Source: Actinacidiphila acididurans
Lineage (GTDB): Bacteria > Actinomycetota > Actinomycetes > Streptomycetales > Streptomycetaceae
NCBI RefSeq assembly: GCF_016918855.1
Contig: NZ_JADKYB010000013.1
Coordinates: 1-64,000, forward strand
Length of the DNA stretch: 64,000 nt
Reading direction: 5' to 3'
The position numbers and the translations under genes were made by a program. Below, piece by piece: positions 60,926 through 64,000 of this stretch; the stretch's first letter is position 1; every line of letters begins with the position of its first letter. The notes beneath the pieces are model-generated. The model ran no database searches. It saw nothing but the letters and a program-made list of their open reading frames with translations, and was not told the origin of the DNA.

Positions 60926-62242
60926 GTGCCGACGCTAAACAAAATAGGGACAGTGCTGTCCCGCTCCCATCGTGCCGCCTCCGCCGCCCGCACCGCCCCG
61001 ACCGCCGCCGTCGACCCCGCGCTGCGCACCCTGCGCACCGCGCTGACCGTGTTCTTCGCCGTCGACGGCTTCCTGTTCGCCGGCTGGGTGGTCCGCATCC
61101 CCGCGATCAAGGCCCAAGTGGGCGCGTCGGCGGGGCAGCTCGGGTTGGCGCTGCTCGGCGTGTCGGCCGGCGCGGTCGCCACGATGGTGCTCACCGGCCG
61201 GCTGTGCCGGGCCTTCGGCAGCGAACGGGTGACGGTGGCGACCGGCGTCATGCTCGCCTTCAGCATCGCGCTGCCGCCGCGCACCCACTCCGCCCTGGCC
61301 CTGGGCCTGGTGCTGCTGTGCTTCGGCGTCAGTTACGGCGGCCTGAACGTCGCGATGAACAGCGTCGCCGTGGACCTGGTGGCAGCCCTGCGCCGCCCGG
61401 TGATGTCCAGCTTCCACGCCGCCTACAGCCTGGGCGGCCTGCTCGGCGCGGGCCTCGGCGGCATCCTGGCGCCCCACCTGTCCCCCGCGACCCACCTGCT
61501 GCTGCTCACCCCGATCGGCCTGGCCGCGATCCTGCCGGCCGGCCGGGTGCTGGTCGCCCACCCCATCGGCCGCACCCCGGCGCAGACCAAGCCGGCACCG
61601 GCCGCGCAGACGCCGGCCACGCAGCCATCCACCTCACAAGCACCCGGCGCACAGGCACCCACCGCCCCACCGCGCCCGGCCGCCGGCGGCCACCCGGCCG
61701 TGCTGGTCGCCGTCTTCGGCCTGATCGCGGCGTGCACGGCGTACGGCGAGGGGGCGCTGGCCGAGTGGGGGCCGCTGCACCTCCAGCAGGACCTGCACAC
61801 CGGCCCGGGCCTGGCGGCGGCCGGGTACGCGTGCGTGGCGCTGGCCATGACGCTCGGACGGCTGTCCGGCACCACGCTGATCGAGCGGTTCGGCCGGACC
61901 CGGGCACTGGTCCTCGGCGGGCTGACCGCGTGCGGCGGCATGCTGATCGGCGCGCTCGCGCCGCTGGCACCGCTGGTGATGGTCGGCTTCGCGATCACCG
62001 GCCTGGGCCTGGCCAACCTCTTCCCGACCGCGATCGCCCGGGCCGGCGAGCTCACCGGCCCCAGTGGGGTCGCCGCCGCCTCCACCTTCGGCTACGGCGG
62101 GATGCTCCTGGGCCCGCCCTCGATCGGCTTCCTCACCGACGCCTTCGGCCTGCCGACCGCGCTGACCACGGTCGCCGCCCTGGCCGCGGTCGCCGCGGGC
62201 ATCGCCTGGTCGGTACGGCGCGAGGGCGCGGGCGCGCGCTGA
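60926..62242 (+). CDS. MFS transporter with repeat-containing central loop
   Basis: A 438-residue transporter with about 12 helices. It resembles the fucose/glucose-type or Bcr-type sugar/drug porters with an early DGFLFAGWVVRIPAIKAQVG helix pair. The central hydrophilic loop between helices 6 and 7 is long and rich in Pro/Ala/Gln/Thr, and it begins with VLVAHPIGRTPAQTK, encoded by an inverted copy of an intergenic repeat (61547-61583). GTG 60926 was chosen and might be leaderless given TATTCT just upstream; GTG 60953 is the alternative. It diverges from the ROK regulator, its likely controller. Confidence 0.88.
   Translation: MPTLNKIGTVLSRSHRAASAARTAPTAAVDPALRTLRTALTVFFAVDGFLFAGWVVRIPAIKAQVGASAGQLGLALLGVSAGAVATMVLTGRLCRAFGSERVTVATGVMLAFSIALPPRTHSALALGLVLLCFGVSYGGLNVAMNSVAVDLVAALRRPVMSSFHAAYSLGGLLGAGLGGILAPHLSPATHLLLLTPIGLAAILPAGRVLVAHPIGRTPAQTKPAPAAQTPATQPSTSQAPGAQAPTAPPRPAAGGHPAVLVAVFGLIAACTAYGEGALAEWGPLHLQQDLHTGPGLAAAGYACVALAMTLGRLSGTTLIERFGRTRALVLGGLTACGGMLIGALAPLAPLVMVGFAITGLGLANLFPTAIARAGELTGPSGVAAASTFGYGGMLLGPPSIGFLTDAFGLPTALTTVAALAAVAAGIAWSVRREGAGAR
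61547..61583 (-). repeat. Dispersed repeat, copy C, inside MFS coding sequence
   Basis: Inverted relative to copies A and B. Read on the minus strand it is GCGCCGGGGTGCGGCCGATG followed by GGGTGGGCGACCAGCAC, differing from copy A at three or four positions. It codes for the start of the central loop of the MFS transporter. Confidence 0.8.
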
Positions 62243-62417
62243 GCCGGGGCCGACCCGGGCCGGCGTACCGGGGAGCCGCAACGTACATCCACGGACGGAT
62301 TTGACGTACGCCACAGGCGCTCTTCCGGCCCCGCGGCGGCATATTGGTCGGCACGCGGGAGGTGTTACCGCGCGTAGCACCCGCCCGCTCCGTACCGAGG
62401 CGCCCGCAGGAGGAGCG

Positions 62418-62774
62418 ATGCGCATACCGACGTGGGCGGCGGCCGCCGCCCGGAGCCTGCTGCGGGAACGGGTCTCCCGCGGCTATCTGTGGACGGTCGC
62501 GATCGCGCTGGCCCTCGTGCTGGTCGACACCGCCGCGCGCTCGCACCTCCACCTGTCGCCCACCGAGGTGGTGCTGATGCTGCTGACCCTGCCCTGGACG
62601 CCGCTGCTGTGGTCGCTGTTCGCCACGCTGGGCGGGATGAACGGGGGCGCCACGGCGTACGGCTGGTGGGGCTGGTCGTTGACGGTGCTGGCCGCGGTGG
62701 TCTCGGCGGTGGTGAACGCGGGCCTGCTCGGCTGGCTGGCCCGGCTGCGCAGGCGCCGGATTCCGGCCGGCTGA
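62418..62774 (+). CDS. Small membrane protein (118 aa)
   Basis: A 118-residue protein with two to three helices (YLWTVAIALALVLVDTAARS, VVLMLLTLPWTPLLWSLFATL, WSLTVLAAVVSAVVNAGLLGW). It may belong to the SCO4225-like streptomycete membrane family, but that is uncertain. ATG 62418 follows AGGAGGAG. It lies 35 nt before the mycothiol-dependent enzyme gene, so they might be co-transcribed. Function unknown. Confidence 0.72.
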   Translation: MRIPTWAAAAARSLLRERVSRGYLWTVAIALALVLVDTAARSHLHLSPTEVVLMLLTLPWTPLLWSLFATLGGMNGGATAYGWWGWSLTVLAAVVSAVVNAGLLGWLARLRRRRIPAG

Positions 62775-62809
62775 CCCCGGGCGGAAGCCCCGTACTGCAC
62801 AATCCCGGT

Positions 62810-63544
62810 ATGGAGACCGCCGAGTTCATCGACACACTGCGCCGGGAAGGGCCGTTGCTGGCCGACGCGGCGGCCGGGGCCGGGCTGGACGCCGAGGTGC
62901 CGCCCTGTCCGGGCTGGCGGGTGCGCGATCTGGTGACGCACACCGCGTCGGTGCACCGCTGGGCGGCGGACTACGTGCTCACCGGCGCCATGGAACGCAA
63001 GGCCCTGGATCCGGCCGCACCGGACGACGGCGAACTCCTCGACTGGTACCTGCGGATGCACGGCCGGCTCACCGAGGCGCTGACCGCCGCCCCGGCGGAC
63101 CTGACCTGCTGGTTCTTCCTGACCGCACCCTCGGCGCTGGCCTTTTGGGCGCGCCGGCAGGCGCACGAGACCACCATGCACCGGATCGACGCCGAAAGGG
63201 CGCGTGGAATCGCGCTCTCCCCGGTGGACAGCGCCTTCGCGGCGGACGGGGTGGACGAGTTGCTCGCCGGCTTCCACGGCCGGCGGCGCAGCCAGGTCCG
63301 CACCGAGCAGCCGCGTACCCTGCGGATACGATCGACCGACACCGGGCACGACTGGCTGGTGCGTCTGTCCGCCGAGCAGCCGGTCACCGAGCGCGGAGCG
63401 GATGGGCCCGCGGACTGCACGATCAGCGGGCGGGCGAACGACCTCTACCGCGCGCTGTGGAACCGCGGCCCGTACGAAGCGCTGGCCGTCGAGGGCGACG
63501 GCTCGCTGGTGGAGCTGTGGCAGCGGACCGCCGCGATCGGCTGA
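62810..63544 (+). CDS. Maleylpyruvate isomerase-family mycothiol-dependent enzyme (second copy)
   Basis: A 244-residue protein of the DinB-like family. CPGWRVRDLVTHTASVHRW and the ARRQAHETTMHRIDAE segment carry the metal-binding histidines; the C-terminal CTISGRANDLYRALWNR is the SCP2-like extension (MDMPI_C) common in actinobacteria, which the first copy at 933 also has in shorter form. The ATG at 62810 has no strong ribosome-binding site and may rely on coupling to the upstream gene. Substrate unknown. Confidence 0.85.
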   Translation: METAEFIDTLRREGPLLADAAAGAGLDAEVPPCPGWRVRDLVTHTASVHRWAADYVLTGAMERKALDPAAPDDGELLDWYLRMHGRLTEALTAAPADLTCWFFLTAPSALAFWARRQAHETTMHRIDAERARGIALSPVDSAFAADGVDELLAGFHGRRRSQVRTEQPRTLRIRSTDTGHDWLVRLSAEQPVTERGADGPADCTISGRANDLYRALWNRGPYEALAVEGDGSLVELWQRTAAIG

Positions 63545-63587
63545 ACCCCGGCCGATCCAACCGCAGTGGCCCCGGGGCCCGCCTGCG

Positions 63588-63983
63588 TCAGGTGAGGCCG
63601 GTGCCGGTCAGCGGGTTCGCGCCCTTGGGCAGCATCCGCTCGAGTACGGCGAGGTGGCCAGGACGCGCCTTCTCGTAACGCTCCCAGCCCTCGGGGGTGA
63701 GGGCGACACGCACGCCGCGCCGGTCCTCGCTGCAGATGTCCCGGCCGACCAGGCCCTCCTTCTCCAGGCGGGCGACCAGGCGGGACAACGCGCTCTGGCT
63801 GAGGTGGACGCGGTCGGCGAGTTCCTGGACGCGGAAGGAGCATCCGCCGTCCTGGGGGTCGCCGTCGGCGAGTACGTCCAGCACCTCGAAGTCGCTGGCA
63901 CCCAGTCCGAACTGGTGCAGCTCACGGTCGATCTCACAGGCCGTGCGCGCGTGAACGGCGAGGATCTCTCGCCACTCCGTCAC
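63588..63983 (-). CDS. MarR-family regulator, near window edge
   Basis: A 131-residue regulator with a winged helix: VQELADRVHLSQSALSRLVARLEKEGLVG, then CSEDRRGVRVALTPEG. GTG 63983 gives a plausible full N-terminus (TEWREILAVHARTACEIDRE), but the frame remains open to the window edge, so the true start may lie outside. It is convergent with the mycothiol-dependent enzyme gene; its target is unknown and may be outside the window. Confidence 0.85.
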   Translation of the reverse strand: MTEWREILAVHARTACEIDRELHQFGLGASDFEVLDVLADGDPQDGGCSFRVQELADRVHLSQSALSRLVARLEKEGLVGRDICSEDRRGVRVALTPEGWERYEKARPGHLAVLERMLPKGANPLTGTGLT

Positions 63984-64000
63984 GAGCGCTCGCTCATTCC

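Noticed and set aside
60909-60952. Short dyads between the ROK and MFS genes as a ROK operator
   Set aside because: TTTGT/ACAAA and CTATT/AATAG half-sites are not placed symmetrically around one centre, so no clear operator can be claimed.

Overview
The window looks like a piece of a Streptomyces or close Streptomycetaceae chromosome. GC is very high, GTG starts are frequent, adjacent genes often overlap by 4 nt (ATGA or GTGA), and the gene content is typical of these actinomycetes: DUF397, two mycothiol-dependent maleylpyruvate isomerase-family proteins, a DUF6643 protein, an Rv1733c-family protein, a MocR regulator, ROK and GntR-type regulators and many TetR/MarR regulators beside transport or enzyme genes. 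No tRNA, rRNA, CRISPR array, prophage or replication origin was seen. Species cannot be assigned from the sequence alone.

Layout. 0-5 kb: a CGNR zinc-finger regulator diverging from a mycothiol-dependent enzyme, a DUF397 protein, an isochorismatase-like protein without the usual cysteine, then TetR, DUF4865 and a phosphotriesterase-like metallohydrolase. 5.27-6.33 kb: one complete IS481-family insertion sequence, inserted exactly into CCTAGG, which carried the overlapping stop codons of two convergent genes. 6.3-12.7 kb: alpha/beta hydrolase, cytosolic Ser/Thr kinase with TPR repeats, MpaB-type oxygenase, and a crcB-DUF190-crcB fluoride-efflux operon with a likely fluoride riboswitch. 12-19 kb: TetR/MMPL exporter pair, then a three-gene redox signalling operon (receiver-TrxR fusion, CRP-domain histidine kinase, UBP zinc finger). 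19-26 kb: acyl-CoA dehydrogenase with a TetR, two MarR regulators, an MFS pump, and the PTS-dependent dihydroxyacetone kinase operon dhaKLM. 26-32.5 kb: questin-oxidase-like protein, DHA2 efflux pump and an ABC-2 exporter operon.

33-42 kb: Nudix hydrolase, small membrane proteins, a glutamate-racemase-like paralogue, an HpnB-like glycosyltransferase, MOSC protein, a large beta-helix/AAA+ ATPase fusion, and the remnant of a large membrane lipase-like gene reduced by two internal deletions. 42-48 kb: DeoR/GlpR regulator, membrane proteins, and a molybdopterin oxidoreductase with its cytochrome b partner. 48-54 kb: two Tat-exported phospholipase C-like phosphoesterases flanking a truncated NHL-repeat protein, a MocR regulator and an RsbW-like ATPase. 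54-64 kb: a cluster of Streptomyces-type intergenic repeats, a MacB-type ABC transporter with a SHOCT protein, DUF2797, a ROK regulator diverging from an MFS transporter whose central loop carries a copy of an intergenic repeat, and a second mycothiol-dependent enzyme beside a MarR regulator.

The strongest unusual signals are the IS481 insertion whose target supplies stop codons to three genes, the receiver/TrxR + CRP-kinase + UBP-finger operon lacking the expected redox cysteines, the beta-helix/AAA+ fusion, the repeat shared between intergenic DNA and an MFS coding sequence, and several perfect or near-perfect palindromes at regulator-controlled promoters.
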